A DNA stretch of 64,000 nt from Aricia agestis (GCF_905147365.1 NC_056415.1:12542001-12606000), one strand, 5' to 3'; shown: positions 33,201 through 43,845, counted from the stretch's first letter. The notes: generated from the sequence alone by a model not told the origin. Numbers and translations are program-made.

Positions 33201-34816
33201 TTCTTTCAGGTTAGATAGCCCGTTTATCGCGAAAGGCTATAGGCTATATTTTATTGAGTCTCGAGAAAGGACAAGGAATACTAATTTTGTCCCGGAAAAT
33301 GTACGGTTCCCGCACAATAAACTTTTATGATTATCGCCTAAAGTCTAAACTATTCAATCTATTTTGATGAAATTGGGTATGGCAATACTTTCAGTCTCGG
33401 GAAAGGACAAGGGATACTTTTTATCCCGGAAAATATATGGTTCCCGCACAATAAACTTTTATGATTCTCGCCTAAACTATTTAATCTATTTTGATAAAAT
33501 TTGGCATGGAGATTGGAGATACTAATTTGAATCTGGGACAAGGAATGTTTTTGTCCCGGAAAAATGTGCGGTTTCTACTCAATATACTTTTCTGATTTGC
33601 GCGTAAGCGACTCAATCGTTGTACGGGAACAATTACTATAAAGTCCACGCGGACGAAGTCGCGGGCAAAAGCTGGTGTATATGTATACTATACTAGCTAT
33701 TTGACCGAGCTTTGCTCGGTATTCGATAAAACACGAATAAAATGACATTTTCTAAAAATTATTCCTAGCTAGATCGATTTATCGCCCCCGAAACCCCCTA
33801 TATACTAAATTTCATGAAAATCGTTGGAGCCGATTCCGAGATTCAAATTATATATAATTCAATCATTATATCAAATTGTATACAAGGTGTAACAAAAATA
33901 AGTGATAATACTTTAGGGTGAGTATGTGTTTACCAAATTTTTTTTTTCACTTTTGTATGGGGAAACTCGTGACGTTCGGGCGCTTGCCCATACAAAAGTG
34001 AAAAAAAAATTTGGTCTTTCAGCGCTGCTACTTTCACAGTGAACTCTCTACAAGGAACACATACATACCCTAAAGTATTATCACTTATTTTTGTTACACC
34101 TTGTATATATATACTTACAAGAATTGCTCGTTAGGAACCTTCAGTGGCTAATTATTTATCATGGCCTAAAGTGTTCATAATAATAATTAGAGTTCATAAT
34201 ATGTTTTTTTAAATTAAATAAGGGGGCAAACGAGCAAACGTGTCACCTGATGGAAAGCAACTACCGTCGCCCATGGACACTCGCAGCATCAGAAGAGCTG
34301 CAGGTGCGTTGCCGGCCTTTTAAGAGGGAATATGATAATAGGGGAGGGTAGGGAAGGGAATAGGGGAGGGTAAGGAAGGGAATAGGGTAGGGGATTGGGC
34401 CTCCGGTAAACTCACTCACTCGGCGAAACACAGCGCAAGCGCTGTTTCACGCCGGTTTTCTGTGAGAACGTGGTATTTCTCCGGTCGAGCCGGCCCATTC
34501 GTGCCGAAGCATGGCTCGCCCACGTATTTAAATATGTATAATTATTTTTAATAATACATAATATTATGTTACGTAGAGTTAAGTGCAAGCCTCAACAACA
34601 TTTACATTAACGACTGAATACCTACTGCAATAAAACTGCCCCAGGAAAAACTCAAGGAAACTATTGTTAAGTATATTAAAACATGCCCATATGTTAATAA
34701 ACAGCCGTGTTCAAACAACCCAAAATTTGTGTAAATTGATACTTTTTAATAACCACAAAAAACTTACCAGCCGCTCTCGCTTGTATCAGCTCAGCGCGCA
34801 TATCCACAAGTTCCGC
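24100..34816 (-). CDS. Golgi-associated PDZ and coiled-coil motif protein (GOPC/PIST/CAL), N-terminus missing
   Basis: Twelve exons on the - strand (34816-34768, 32590-32452, 32082-31977, 31683-31525, 31178-31053, 30699-30587, 30226-30131, 29546-29441, 28496-28377, 28160-27620, 24871-24643, 24211-24100) splice in frame to 631 codons and a TAA. GOPC is a peripheral Golgi/TGN adaptor that binds C-termini of membrane cargo and controls their sorting. Visible parts: coiled coil (residues 1-98) with KYLDKELAGRIQQLQLLGRD; LLQRHKTLVRVCRG; PDZ domain (about 140-220) with GLGISVT, GGREHGVPILISELE, GQLYVGDAILAIDD and CHKEAVQAL. These match the vertebrate protein closely. The first exon(s), about 100 residues in relatives, were not found. 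After the PDZ there are about 400 residues, far more than the vertebrate tail: acidic, Ser/Pro-rich, an Asn-rich repeat block (27741-28025), and a last exon ending GTPV. Exon phases match at every junction, which supports the long tail being real. Confidence 0.9.
24409..24582. mobile_element. Harbinger-like MITE in a GOPC intron
   Basis: The arms begin GGGCCAACGCTAAAACACGC on the left and end in the complement, TTTTAGTGTTGCCCC, on the right. They pair over about 65 bp. TAA lies on both sides (24406-24408 and 24583-24585), the usual PIF/Harbinger target. The core is GC-rich (TCGTCGCCCGCGG). Confidence 0.75.
24643..24871 (-). CDS. GOPC exon k
   Basis: The acceptor is TATTTTTCAG and the donor CG/GTAAGA. 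It codes for SIALDNGIDSSNSQSANDTP through RNVLKPPKLNGDSRLRR and DTKGF, a Ser/Thr/Pro-rich disordered stretch. Confidence 0.72.
25074..25414 (+). mobile_element. SINE copy 5, full length
   Basis: It starts ACGTGGGAGAGCCATGCTTC and contains the GGCTCGACCGGAG B-box-like string. It ends GTTTGCCCCCTTATTTCA plus a long A-rich tail. It lies in the large GOPC intron, antisense to the gene. Confidence 0.85.
25521..27576. mobile_element. TTAA-flanked (piggyBac-like) element, 2.06 kb
   Basis: TTAA at 25517-25520 and 27577-27580 flanks inverted ends CCGATTCAGTGCGG and CCGCATTGAATCGG (one mismatch). Near both ends are near-palindromic ATGACACGTGAGCCGTGTCAT-like strings. No transposase frame survives. A fragment of the Helitron-composite 3' region lies inside at 26505-26711 (ends GGAAGTCGGTTAAAA). 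It fills most of the intron between exons j and k. Confidence 0.75.
25531..25975. repeat. Two tandem copies of about 230 bp inside the TTAA element
   Basis: Blocks from about 25531 and about 25757 share TTTTAACGTGTGGCGTATGA, GTGAGCCGTGTCATTTA, TGTATCTCCCTCAAATTACA and AAGGTTCTACTC in the same order at about 85-90% identity by eye. This is a subterminal tandem duplication. Confidence 0.8.
27620..28160 (-). CDS. GOPC exon j, Asn-rich octapeptide repeats
   Basis: The acceptor is TTTCTAAG and the donor ACA/GTACGT. It codes for DWRTKGAYCAISPDAPSSDE, then a block of imperfect eight-residue repeats and a His/Asn-rich end. Phase 1 at the end matches the next exon, giving a Thr codon across the junction. 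No homologue of the repeat block is known to me. Confidence 0.7.
27741..28025 (-). repeat. 24-bp coding repeat encoding Asn-rich octapeptides
   Basis: About twelve consecutive units with consensus [MIVL][ST]NN[MLI]xQN; the clearest are MSNNMPQS, MSNNMPQT, MSNNMTQS and MSNNIAQN. One three-residue break (SHN) is present. The period is 24 bp in the DNA and no unit is broken by a stop. Most units contain an N-x-S/T string, though the protein family is cytosolic. Confidence 0.88.
28377..28496 (-). CDS. GOPC exon i
   Basis: The acceptor CGATATACAG is weak in pyrimidines. The donor is CAG/GTATGA. It codes for 40 residues, Ser/Val/Ala-rich and then a basic KKKRKPQ end. The frame is open and phase 0 at both ends. 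Confidence 0.7.
28636..29103 (+). mobile_element. Probable solo LTR in a GOPC intron
   Basis: The stretch begins TGTTACGGATACGGACACGT and ends GTGGGTACCGCCACA. A poly-A signal in GTGAATAAAGTCTTTAAG at about 29047 lies about 55 bp before the end, the layout of an LTR with U3-R-U5. No internal retrotransposon region adjoins it. The exact ends and a target duplication could not be confirmed. Confidence 0.4.
28704..28968. mobile_element. TTAA MITE nested in the LTR-like repeat
   Basis: TTAA / TATACCTAGCGGAATAGAG ... CTCTATTCCGCTAGGTATA / TTAA: exact inverted ends with the same TTAA on each side. The interior is non-coding (AAAAAGGGACGTGTGATAC). It belongs to a different family from the element at 25521. 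Confidence 0.8.
29441..29546 (-). CDS. GOPC exon h
   Basis: The acceptor is CCTATTTCAG and the donor GAG/GTATAA. It codes for GSIGDGYAEYSAVRNNLAIL followed by DMDDDSIKIEARLE. In frame with exons g and i. Confidence 0.75.
30131..30226 (-). CDS. GOPC exon g
   Basis: The acceptor is GTGTGCAG and the donor AG/GTACAT. It codes for FPLYPEEGSYGEEADGSG and TPTAPRTPDYTH, a disordered acidic/Pro segment aligning loosely with the RYRLYLDE region of vertebrate GOPC. Confidence 0.8.
30587..30699 (-). CDS. GOPC exon f (end of PDZ)
   Basis: The acceptor is TATTTGTAG and the donor CG/GTAAGA. It starts ACHKEAVQALQSVKG, the second PDZ helix with the peptide-binding His, and ends in the acidic TDDDDRMSEDNY. 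Confidence 0.9.
31053..31178 (-). CDS. GOPC exon e (PDZ core)
   Basis: 42 residues with acceptor GTGTTCAG and donor CAG/GTGAAG. It codes for GGREHGVPILISELEAGGPA and YVGDAILAIDDCDLTQ, central strands of the PDZ domain. Confidence 0.93.
31525..31683 (-). CDS. GOPC exon d
   Basis: The acceptor is TTGTATCAG and the donor ACG/GTAATG. It codes for VEAEILLQRHKTLVRVCRG, an Arg/Pro-rich linker, and the start of the PDZ domain, HLGLGISVT (carboxylate-binding loop GLGI). The DNA is strongly GC-rich. Confidence 0.9.
31977..32082 (-). CDS. GOPC exon c
   Basis: The acceptor is TTATTTCCAG and the donor CAG/GTAAGG. It codes for LATKYLDKELAGRIQQLQLL, almost identical to the vertebrate GOPC segment, and ends DSLWAQ. 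Confidence 0.92.
32452..32590 (-). CDS. GOPC exon b (coiled coil)
   Basis: The acceptor is CTTGTTGCAG and the donor AG/GTACAC. It codes for ARENAALRETVLALHSELFG, the heptad-rich segment before the conserved GAR-LATKYL. Confidence 0.85.
32768..33080. mobile_element. hAT-type MITE with 8-bp target duplication
   Basis: Ends CAGGGCCCAGAGGTCACCAA and TTTGGTGACCCTTG. It is flanked by CTCTATGT (32760-32767) and CTCTATGC (33081-33088), an 8-bp duplication with one mismatch. It lies between GOPC exons a and b. Confidence 0.75.
33099..33675 (+). mobile_element. Helitron-like element with internal tandem units
   Basis: It starts TCTATACTATAATATTATAA and ends GACGAAGTCGCGGGCAAAAG then CTGG (an allowed CTRR end). 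Inside, about 130-bp units repeat three times with decay, each holding AAAGGACAAGG, then TCCCGGAAAAT, then CCGCACAATAAACTTTTATG. (GTTT)n lies near the start. Confidence 0.7.
33693..34137 (-). mobile_element. Helitron copy with hairpin end, carrying a nested MITE
   Basis: On the + strand, CTAGCTATTTGACCGAGC then TTTGCTCGGT is the inverted form of the 3' hairpin and CTAG of the element at 21331. The right end is ACAAGAATTGCTCGTT. A 225-bp MITE is inserted in the AT-rich part (33881-34105). Confidence 0.75.
33881..34105. mobile_element. TACARGGTGTAAC MITE, copy 1
   Basis: The ends TACAAGGTGTAACAAAAATA and TATTTTTGTTACACCTTGTA are exact inverted copies. The inverted symmetry continues through AGTGATAATACTTTAGGGT. 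Other copies or parts lie at 35932-36192, 51638-51757 and 60484-60620. Confidence 0.85.
34204..34526 (-). mobile_element. SINE copy 6
   Basis: Poly-T, AGGGGGCAAACGAGCAAACG, the GGGAGGGTAGGGAAGGG tract, and a head ending GCATGGCTCGCCCACGTA. It lies in the intron upstream of GOPC exon b, in the same orientation as the gene. Confidence 0.8.
34768..34816 (-). CDS. GOPC exon a (coiled coil)
   Basis: The acceptor TTTTTTACAG precedes AELVDMRAELIQARAA, aligning with the LVDLKSEL part of the known coiled coil. The donor is G/GTAAGT. It leaves one base of a split codon. This is the most upstream exon identified. Confidence 0.75.
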
Positions 34817-35931
34817 CTGTAAAAAAAGAAACATGAAACTTAGAACATGGAGTACTAAAAGGTGGTAAAGATTAGCAGAAAAAAAGAAACATGAGACCGT
34901 AGATTATGGAGCATTAAAGGGCGCGTAAGATTACAGAGCCTTCAAACAGTGTACAGAGGTATCAGAGATTCTTTGTGACGCTTATGACGGTCGCATAAAG
35001 ATCCTGTTACAGGTAAAATAACTCTGAACATGCTTAAAAAACATGAAACCATAGAGAATAGAGCAAGGCCCGATAAATGACGTATCGTATATCGATTCAC
35101 ACAATAGCGCGCGAATCAATGACGCGCACAATCTGAACGGGCGGGGACAGATGGGGCGCAATTTGGTCGCACGCGCACGACGCGCGCTCGTTAATCCCGC
35201 CACCTACAACACCATGTGTTACAGACCAGTGGTTCACCTTTAATTTTCTTGATATTTTATTGGAACACTTGTATTGTACTTTTGTCTTCGTTATAATTAA
35301 ATTCAGCAAGCGTTAACTTGGATGCAGCGTTACCAATTTACATCAACAATTCTATCTTTTATCTGTCTTACTACTAAGACTACTTTTATCTGTCTTACTA
35401 CTAAAAATCCTACAATTTCATTACAGTTGAGTCGTTCCTAAAAAGTAGGTAAAGTCATGAGACGTTGTTTCAAGTGTGCGCACATTAATTTTGTACGTAA
35501 ACCACTCCTACAACTGTCATATTATGTCATGTATCTGGTGAACGCTCTCCCTTTCTTAAATAAAAAAGCAATTATTATTATATTTTTAGATAGCATACTA
35601 CCAACCCGTAAGAGTTGTAACTTGTTAAAGTTTATAGTAACCACTCCTAAACTTTGATCTTATTAAAAATACAGTGTATCGTCATTAAACATCACATAGA
35701 ACATGTAATTTAAAACCAAAGGTTGCCATCTCCTGACCAATAAAGCCAATTCACCACTATCACCTCCAACCCCAGCGGGCTGACAGTTGATACGATTTCT
35801 ATTTATTTATGTATTCCCGTTAACTCGGGGCCGATGACGTCAATTTATCACACTTAAATGGCAGTACTTTGGAGACATCAGACAACCCTGCGGGCGTAAA
35901 GTAACAACTGATATTTATTTACTTATATTAT
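34817..35931. other. Non-coding, upstream of GOPC exon a
   Basis: It holds a modestly CpG-rich patch at 35098-35205 (CGCGCGAATCAATGACGCG). None of its frames resembles the missing GOPC N-terminus. Nothing else is recognised. Confidence 0.4.
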
Positions 35932-36192
35932 TACAGGGTGTAACAAAAATAAGTGATGATACTTTAGGCTATCGCCTATCTGTCTTTAAATGAAGTCCAC
36001 TGTGAAAGTAGCAGCGCTAAAAGAGTTACTTTTTTAAATCATTGTATGCAGTATGGGCAAATTCATAGCCCGTTTCTCACAAAAGCATAGAAGACAAAAA
36101 TTACTCTTGCGCTGCTACTTTCACAGTAAACTCTATACATATAAGGTACACACACCCTAAAGTATTACCTCTTAGTTTTGTTACACCCTGTA
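35932..36192. mobile_element. TACARGGTGTAAC MITE, copy 2
   Basis: Ends TACAGGGTGTAACAAAAATA and GTTTTGTTACACCCTGTA. The interior shares GCGCTGCTACTTTCACAGT with the other copies. Confidence 0.8.
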
Positions 36193-36483
36193 GAAGATAT
36201 TTATCTCGATTTAATTTTATAGTTATTCGCATGGGTAGGGCGCGGGTTTGTCAATGTCAATCGTCAGCCGCGATTAATTAATGTCAATTTTACAACTTCC
36301 CGTGGTCCATTTCGGCAATTGCGTTTCGCAACTTCGGAAGCGGAATTTTATTTCCGCTTACTAGCTAAAGGGACCCAAGTCCAAATGTCACTACCGTATC
36401 TAGCTACCCTAGTCTACATATTATGTCAACCAAAATATTATCATACTCTATCGAATTCGAGTATTAACTATTGACGCACATAT

Positions 36484-36614
36484 AGTCCGTCAAGAAAGTG
36501 AAGAAATTAAAAAGTGGCAACATCGTAGTGTCATCCCATTCAAATCAATCTAAGATAAAAGGGATGACACTACTATGTTGCCACTTTTTAATTTCTTCAC
36601 TTTCTTGAAGGACT
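36484..36614. mobile_element. Foldback MITE
   Basis: Arms of about 54 bp: AGTCCGTCAAGAAAGTGAAG ... GTGTCATCCC, then a loop of about 25 bp, then GGGATGACAC ... CTTTCTTGAAGGACT. One arm alone also occurs at about 20397-20437. Confidence 0.85.
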
Positions 36615-39600
36615 TTATACGGCATTAACATCCGTAGCGAGTAAACTTTGTTTTTTTTTTTACTAAAACCAAATATCCTCATAAGCGTGACCGCTGTAAA
36701 CTGCCATAAGTCAGCGAATTTTATTTAAGCACCATATAACATATTAAATCTAAATTTTCTAGCTTCATCATCACGACAGGCGATGGCGCCTAGGCAATCC
36801 TCAGGAAGCTGTATCAGGGAGAAAAGTAAACGGTGCTCTCAATATTTATGGGCTTATGGCGCAGTTTGAAGACGGAACAGATGACTTAAGCACCGTTGCA
36901 CCCGCTCTAGGTGCTGATTAAATGCGCGTGGGCTGTGTTTACGATTATGATAAACTCTTCTAGTAAACGCACGTTAATAAACATGTATCTCTGCATTTTC
37001 AACAACCGTAAAGGTGTGCACACACACTCGTTATGTTACTCTACATTTTAAACATAATATAGAGACACAATTTGAATGTAATGATTAATGAAGTACGAGT
37101 ATAAAAAATCTAAGTAGAGTATTTGGCTCTTACAGATTTACTAAGGGATAGTGAACATTGAACAAACCTAGATATTCTAAGACTTGCTCTTTATTTATTT
37201 GAGAAAATAACAAAACGAATGAGTAAGATTTGGGTAAGAAACAAATAACAATACAAGCATAAGACGTTAAACAAAGTCATCTATGAAAACAGTAAATACA
37301 AAATCGTCAATTCGTAAATCATCGATTACTTCAATACGGCGAGAAATTATCACGAGATCCTTTTACACTTAAAATGCCATCATCGACGCAATCACCCCGT
37401 TGCTTTTAAACTTTTAACTGACGCGATAACTGAAGTATAAACACAAATAGCCCATGAAAATTGATTTATTTGAAACTCGTTAATTTCCCCTGTATAAACA
37501 TTACTAATGAGTCGTGGGCAGATACACAAAGAGTTCCAAAAATGGACGGGAAGTGCGTAATTAAGAGCTAAGACAGTAGTCGAAATTGTAAAGAAAACAG
37601 ACGATGCAACGTGCATACAGCATAGACCAACGATACCCCATAAACGCCACCTACGCGCAAGATCATTATCGCGGACCGAGTGGGAGACTACAATTGTGAA
37701 TATTAATATGAACAAAGTGGAAAAATTCATACGTATTATCTCAATTAATGTTATGAATACAATGAATGAAAAACAATTCGAGCAACTTTTCAATTGATTA
37801 AAGTAGTTATCACAGAAATTAAATTTATGACAAATTCATAGAGTAAAACATTAGAAGTCGGCTACGAAGTCGGTATTATTTTGCATGCTATTGAAAATGT
37901 TTTAATTAAAAAAAAATGTTTTAATATCCATTACTAATTTATAAAATAAGAAGTCGTCAATGGTCTTAACTTGAAAAATGTATAAACGACGAAATTTAAA
38001 TAACAAATTTAAAAGCAGAAATCATAGGAAGAAATGTATTAATTTACAACAGCTATAGCATACCAAATCTTATGGACAACAATACTATTAAGACATTACA
38101 TACAGTACAGTTATCTCCATCAAATAACAATTTGCAGTACAATACAGAACATTATCTGCACAATAGTAACGCCTAGGGCGACACACATTAAGGCTGGATG
38201 ACACGGCTGTGCCCTTTCCTATCTCTCTAATTAAATTACGGATAAAATTGGAACGCACGCTCATTCCCGCTCGCCCTAGGCGCGGTGTGGCTTAGGCCAT
38301 GGTGTTGGTCTTGATAGAGAACGTCAAATCCTTGGCTAATAGCTTTTAATAACACTACGACACGACACTAAAATTAGGAGCACGTAGAGCAGCTCGTAGT
38401 TTCTTCTGGAAATGACAAGGACAGCATGAAATTTGAGCATCACTTAATTACCAATTATCAGTATCCGGCCGAACTAAGCTAGCCTAGCTTTTGAGTGATG
38501 ATGCTTTATTTCTACTAGTAGAGCTTATGACAAAAACCTTAAAGTAATTCTTAGTACGGGTGTTCCGTATTAGTTACTTAATTACTCATACATTGCTTGC
38601 GTCCGTTAATTCGTATACGCATTAACAGTAAAAGCTCGTGGTAGAGGTTGATTTCAGATAATGTCAAGAGGCAAACCTTGATAGTTAAGGAGATTGATTC
38701 ATAGAGAAACACACGACAGTTATTAGCCACGTCAGACCGCCTCGTCTCTTCGACCAACGTATATCTTCACATTACGAAATGTAATTCAACTCTTATCCAA
38801 ATAGGGTATTGTATTAATGCTCTTCAATACGACATAACACTAAAACTGTCCACACGTCAGCAAATCACACGTTATTGGTGTAAGGAAATCTTTAATCGCC
38901 TATCTAGTTTAACGCTTTATCAAAGACTTTTGTTAAGAGGATACGCTAACACATTTTTCCATACAAACGTATTCCCCAATTTCCTCCCTGGATAATGCGT
39001 CTAGAACTAGACAAATGATTTTTTTATACAATATTGGGATCTGTGAAAGCTATGCTTCTACGTTCGATTTTTTTAATTTACTAATAAATAAAAAAATATG
39101 ACCCTTCAAAAATCGCAAAAAATGAATGTTCCGTACCCCGCCAATCAACCGACCATAAAACAAATTTGAAAGATCTTTAAGGTAAAATAAAAACGTTGAG
39201 GCATAGACTCACCCTTTCTGAAAAGATTTAACAAAAAATAGGTAGGTTCTGTTTTGACGAGGAATCAGAGGAATACGTTACCTCCATTTACTGTATCTGT
39301 CTCTATCACAATTCACAATACACGTGCCGGCGCAGGGTGAAGCGTGATGGCAATAGTTTCTTCGTTCAAATTTTACTGTATTAGCGTTTCCTCTTAAGTA
39401 GAAACTGCTGGAGTTAACCTATTCTATGCTTTTTACCTTCAATTTCTGTGCCTCTATGTCCCTGTCGGTAAAGCTTCCTTCTGCTTAGACGTTTAGACTT
39501 ATATATTTCTTTCAAAACATTTATTAGAGAACCCTAGGAAAATACAAAAGGATTGCTGATAAAATGGGCATGTCGACCAAAAGTTTTCAAGCATAATATT

Positions 39601-39741
39601 TTGTAAAAAAAATCAGAAAGAAAAAGGAGATAAGTAATATTATAGCCTGTAACGTAATAAGTTTCTACCACCGCTCGTGCGCTTTAAAAAGGAAGAAGAT
39701 CGCAAATAGTTTTGTGGGATACAAATGAACTTCATTTTCAC
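36615..39741. other. Repeat-poor non-coding stretch
   Basis: In 3.1 kb I recognise no gene and none of the repeat families that crowd the rest of the window. The one long frame, on the - strand at 37392-37793 (133 codons, hydrophobic), has no recognisable motif. This could be old intergenic or intronic sequence under some constraint. Confidence 0.35.
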
Positions 39742-40015
39742 TTTTTTTTAATGAAATAAGGGGGCAAACGAGCAAATGGGTCACCTGATGGAAAGCAACT
39801 TCCGTCGCCCATGGACACTCGCAGCATCAGAAGATCTGCAGGTGCGTTGCCGGCCTTTTAAGGGGTAATAGGGGAGGGTAGGGAAGGGAATAGGGGAGGG
39901 TACGGAAGGGAATAGGGGAGGGTACGGAAGGAAATAGGGGAGGGTAGGGAAAGGAAAAGGGTAGGGGATTGGGCCTCCGGTCAACTCACTCACTCGGCGA
40001 AACGTTTTCTGTGAG
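39742..40015 (-). mobile_element. SINE copy 7 (5' truncated)
   Basis: Poly-T, GGGGGCAAACGAGCAAATGG, then several GGGAGGGTACGGAAGGGAAT units, ending in CTCGGCGAAACGTTTTCTGT. The Pol III-like head is missing. Confidence 0.75.
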
Positions 40016-42845
40016 TTCACTTGCTTCTAATTTCTAATCACGCTAGGAATCATCATCATTATTCCAGCTATTGCGGTGAAATGTAAATGTCCTAACACAG
40101 GCCAGAATGATTTCACATGGCAATGTCCGAACAATGTCTCAACTCTCATTAGCGATGTAAATGATCAAGTAGCACCTGGCTGCATTGTCCTTCGCTTTTC
40201 ACTCGCTTATTGTGTATGCAGGCGATCCTCTCCGTAACTGTTAAACGACATTTTAAGGGCAGCCGAGGTTAATCAGTTGCAGGTATTCTGAGCACCCACG
40301 GTTTCTAGGAATACGAAAAAAATATTAAATATTTAAAAGGAAATCAAGTCCCGGCTAGCCACCGATAAAAGTTCGGCTTTAATCTTAGCTGACAGGTTAT
40401 TAGCAAAGATGCTTGTATCGGATATCCGTCGACGCGGCTTTTAAAGGCCCTCAGTATATACTCATTTCTATTTGGGAGTTTTCGCTTCAAAGATTTTATT
40501 TCTCCCAAAACGACTACGTCACTCGCGTGAGCACAATCATTACATCAGCTATCTACACAACATGTTTTCATTTAACCATTGTTCCTATTCGAAAACTTAT
40601 CTTCGATCGGTAGTAAAAAATTCTTAAGGCCTGTTTCTATTTTGAAATCTCAACTCTAGGCGGGATTCTGAAGTACCGCACCCACGCCGCACGCACTTGA
40701 CCGATTGTGCAATTACATCGAAACCGATGCATTGAGATCGCTCAGCAGTCGAACGGATAATTGATGCATAACCATAAAAGTTATTTTAAATGGTACACAG
40801 CCTACATCGCTCCGATTTGAATATCTCGATGCGACCTAGGCAATGGGGGCAGACAATGGAAAGGCGTTTGGGGAACTAACGGTCGCAATCACGGCGGGGT
40901 TTCGGTAAATGCTATGGGCTACGTGCGGTAAACAAAGGAGTCCATTAGTTATGAATCCATGATTACTACTAGTAGCCTTGATTTGAGATATCGGAAAACA
41001 AATAGAAAAGCTTTGGCCTTTGATTAATTTAAGGAACATCTCTAGTTTACCGAAGCATTGCGTCAGAATTCATTGCATAGTTATAAGTATAACCTTTCAG
41101 CGTAGAGTTTTAGTACTGCGACAGGAACAATATTCTTATGCAAATGTTGACAAAAACAGTAGCGAGTCACGACACTATAGGTTAGGCCTCGTTCGAAACA
41201 CTCGAATATTCAAGAACCAACGATGGCATGATTTATTGTGAGTGCAAAGCGTATGCAAAATGTCACCAGACGTGAACAATGCACGCGGAATAGAGAAGCG
41301 GGTTACAAGCTGTCCCTGTTGTACTAGTAATGCGAGACGGTGGCGCTACGTCCCGGACATATAAAGCTATAATTAGCATTCATTAAATGTTCGCTTTGAT
41401 TGTAATAAGCAATTAGCGTGCTGAGACAGTCGGACGTTTGTTGAGACGTCGTAACAAGCCCTGGGATTTGGATTTTTGTTTTCATTTCGTCTGGGAGGTA
41501 ACAATGTTTGCTCCGTGGGCGGTAGAGATCTTTAACGTGCAGTAAGAAAAAAAACTTGAGCGATTATTATAAGGTTTCTCTACCCTTTCACGGCTTTAAC
41601 ATCAGTAACCAGAATTGAAGTCGCCATGTAAAAAATATTTTTCAAATTTTCGAACAAGGACATAAAAGGTGCATTTCATGTCATTGCATTTATCATACAA
41701 GATTAGCTCAAATCAAATTCTCCCTTGAGCCCACACACAAGTATACGTATAACAATTTACAACACACATGTATATAAATAGCAAACATCTACCAAAATGT
41801 CTATAGTAGCCGAGAAATTGTTATGGCTAAACCACCTGGGCAATACGCTGACGCGGGCGTACGTGAGACGCGCAGACTGCACCGACATTTCCCGGTACAC
41901 CATCTGATGCCCGTGACTCATGACGACATGCGAAAGTAATGCATTCCTATAATGCCGAGCGTCGGATTTAAAATTCTAGCTAACAATGCCGAATTCGTGA
42001 TTTCGTGCTGTTTTGCCAACCATTTAACAGTTCTCGGATAATTTTATTTAAGTTAAGAAAGACTATTCATGAAAGGAATCTGTTTGGCGAATATTCTACC
42101 ATGAGTACCATAGTAGACCAGTCTTTCATTGAAATGTATCAACTAACAGACATACTGACATAATGGAATGCTAGCTAACCCGGAACACTGGATAGGCAGT
42201 ACAAAATATGCAAAATGAAGATTGATATAAGGCACTTCGCTGTCTTCCTTAGATGGTATCTTTATTAATGTCGTGGTCGTAAACGTCACTCCAGCCGGTG
42301 GTTAGTGGTGCTGCACGACACTGCTAGTTAACTACATGGCAAAAGTAATTAAAAGGAGCTTATGTACTTAGCGCAAACAACCTCTACAGACAGGCTTACA
42401 TGGAGTTTGCTCATTAAAATTTCATACTAATTAGTGTTAAAATCACGAAGTTATTGAAAGATGAAGTATGAAAAGTCGATCAGGAATTCAGTAAGGCAAT
42501 CAAACAACTGCCAACTTCTATGATTATCTAACGATTGATTTATTTCAGAGTTCTTCGATGACCAAAAGGGCGAGTAGAAATATTTTAAATAAATCAACCG
42601 GATATATACGATGTTTAGTACCCGGACCTCGTGTCGTGAAACTTAACGAACGTTACCTATCCATTTATGTGCATCAGGTAAAATTAGCAATAAACATCAA
42701 ATGATAGTAGTAAACTTCAGAATGGGAAGGGAAGTCGTGATATGGAAGCCATTAATTAAACTTACTGCTAATGCAATTCCATTGAACCTGGCCATTGACT
42801 CCTCTATGATTATATTCCTAATCGTTTCGCAGGAACATAAAATTA
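40016..42845. other. Second repeat-poor non-coding stretch
   Basis: About 2.8 kb without recognisable genes or repeats, of mixed base composition with patches of higher CpG (40680-40720, 41840-41900). It continues the quiet zone that begins at 36615. Confidence 0.35.
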
Positions 42846-43055
42846 CTAGATGTCGCCCGCAACTGTGCCTTTTTTTCGGGATAAAAGGTATCCAACGTCC
42901 TTTCTCCATAGAATTAGAAGAGTATTTTGATATCGTTGCCTTTCTCGGGTGTCAAAGTAACTGTATACCAAATTTCAACAAAACCGGTTTTGCGGTTTGG
43001 GCGTGAAGAGGTAACAGACAGACAGACACATTAAAATTTATAATATTAGTATGGA
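42846..43055 (-). mobile_element. Helitron-like element, short
   Basis: It begins CTAGATGTCGCCCGCAACTG and ends AAAATTTATAATATTAGTAT then GGA. GAAGAGGTAACAGACAGAC inside is shared with the other copies. Confidence 0.7.
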
Positions 43056-43845
43056 TGAATCTAGCATTAGTTTGCAAGAGCTTCTTTAATTTAAATTCAT
43101 CACGCGTTGGAAATTCTGCAGCGGTGTGAAGAAAACAATAGAAATAAAACAATTCAAACACCAAGTTTATAATTTTCTCTACATATTATGTTTTAACACC
43201 TAATATACCTCTGGAGTCTGGATGAAAACTAGAAAATATAACTTAAATAATATATGCATCAAAAATATACAGTTTTTATCTTGTGTTTACCATTAAGTAC
43301 ACATAATTGATAGCATTTAAACGCACACGCAAAAGCTAAGATGGAAATTTTACAACTCTCTATATCTCAACAACTTTGACCAGCTATCATGACAATTAGT
43401 ACTTAAATTACTAGTTCAATAAATGTTTCTAAGAAATAAATACATAAAGTGAATGCAGTTCTTGGTAACAATAAAATTCACTAGCCACATTAGTAGAATG
43501 CTTCAGCACATAAACTAGAAATGATTCTGCGAACGACGGTTTCGTCGTGTTGGCCAAATTCTGATTTTTGAGCCACAGTTTTCCTTCTACAGGGGCTTCA
43601 AAATGGCCAATATTATCTAAAATTACATAGTATGGATAATTGATAGCAGCCAAGGTAATTTTTAATGCAGCACACAGACTGTAATAAGTCTGTCTGGTGT
43701 CTAGTCTAGACGTAGCGAGCCAGCAACATTATAATGATTAATTTTAAAGCCAAAATTGATGAATACTTTCTATATTATAGAGGATCATCATTAGCCAAAA
43801 CAGTGATGCTTTCTCCTATCAATTACTAAAGATATTAAAGTGGGC

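Noticed and set aside
35097..35309. CpG-rich minus-strand frame upstream of GOPC exon a, tested as the missing N-terminus
   Set aside because: None of its three frames shows the expected GOPC N-terminal coiled-coil wording, and no phase-0 donor fits.
37392..37793. 133-codon open frame on the - strand with hydrophobic segments
   Set aside because: No recognisable motif, no splice partners and AT-rich codon use; a frame of this length can occur by chance in 64 kb.
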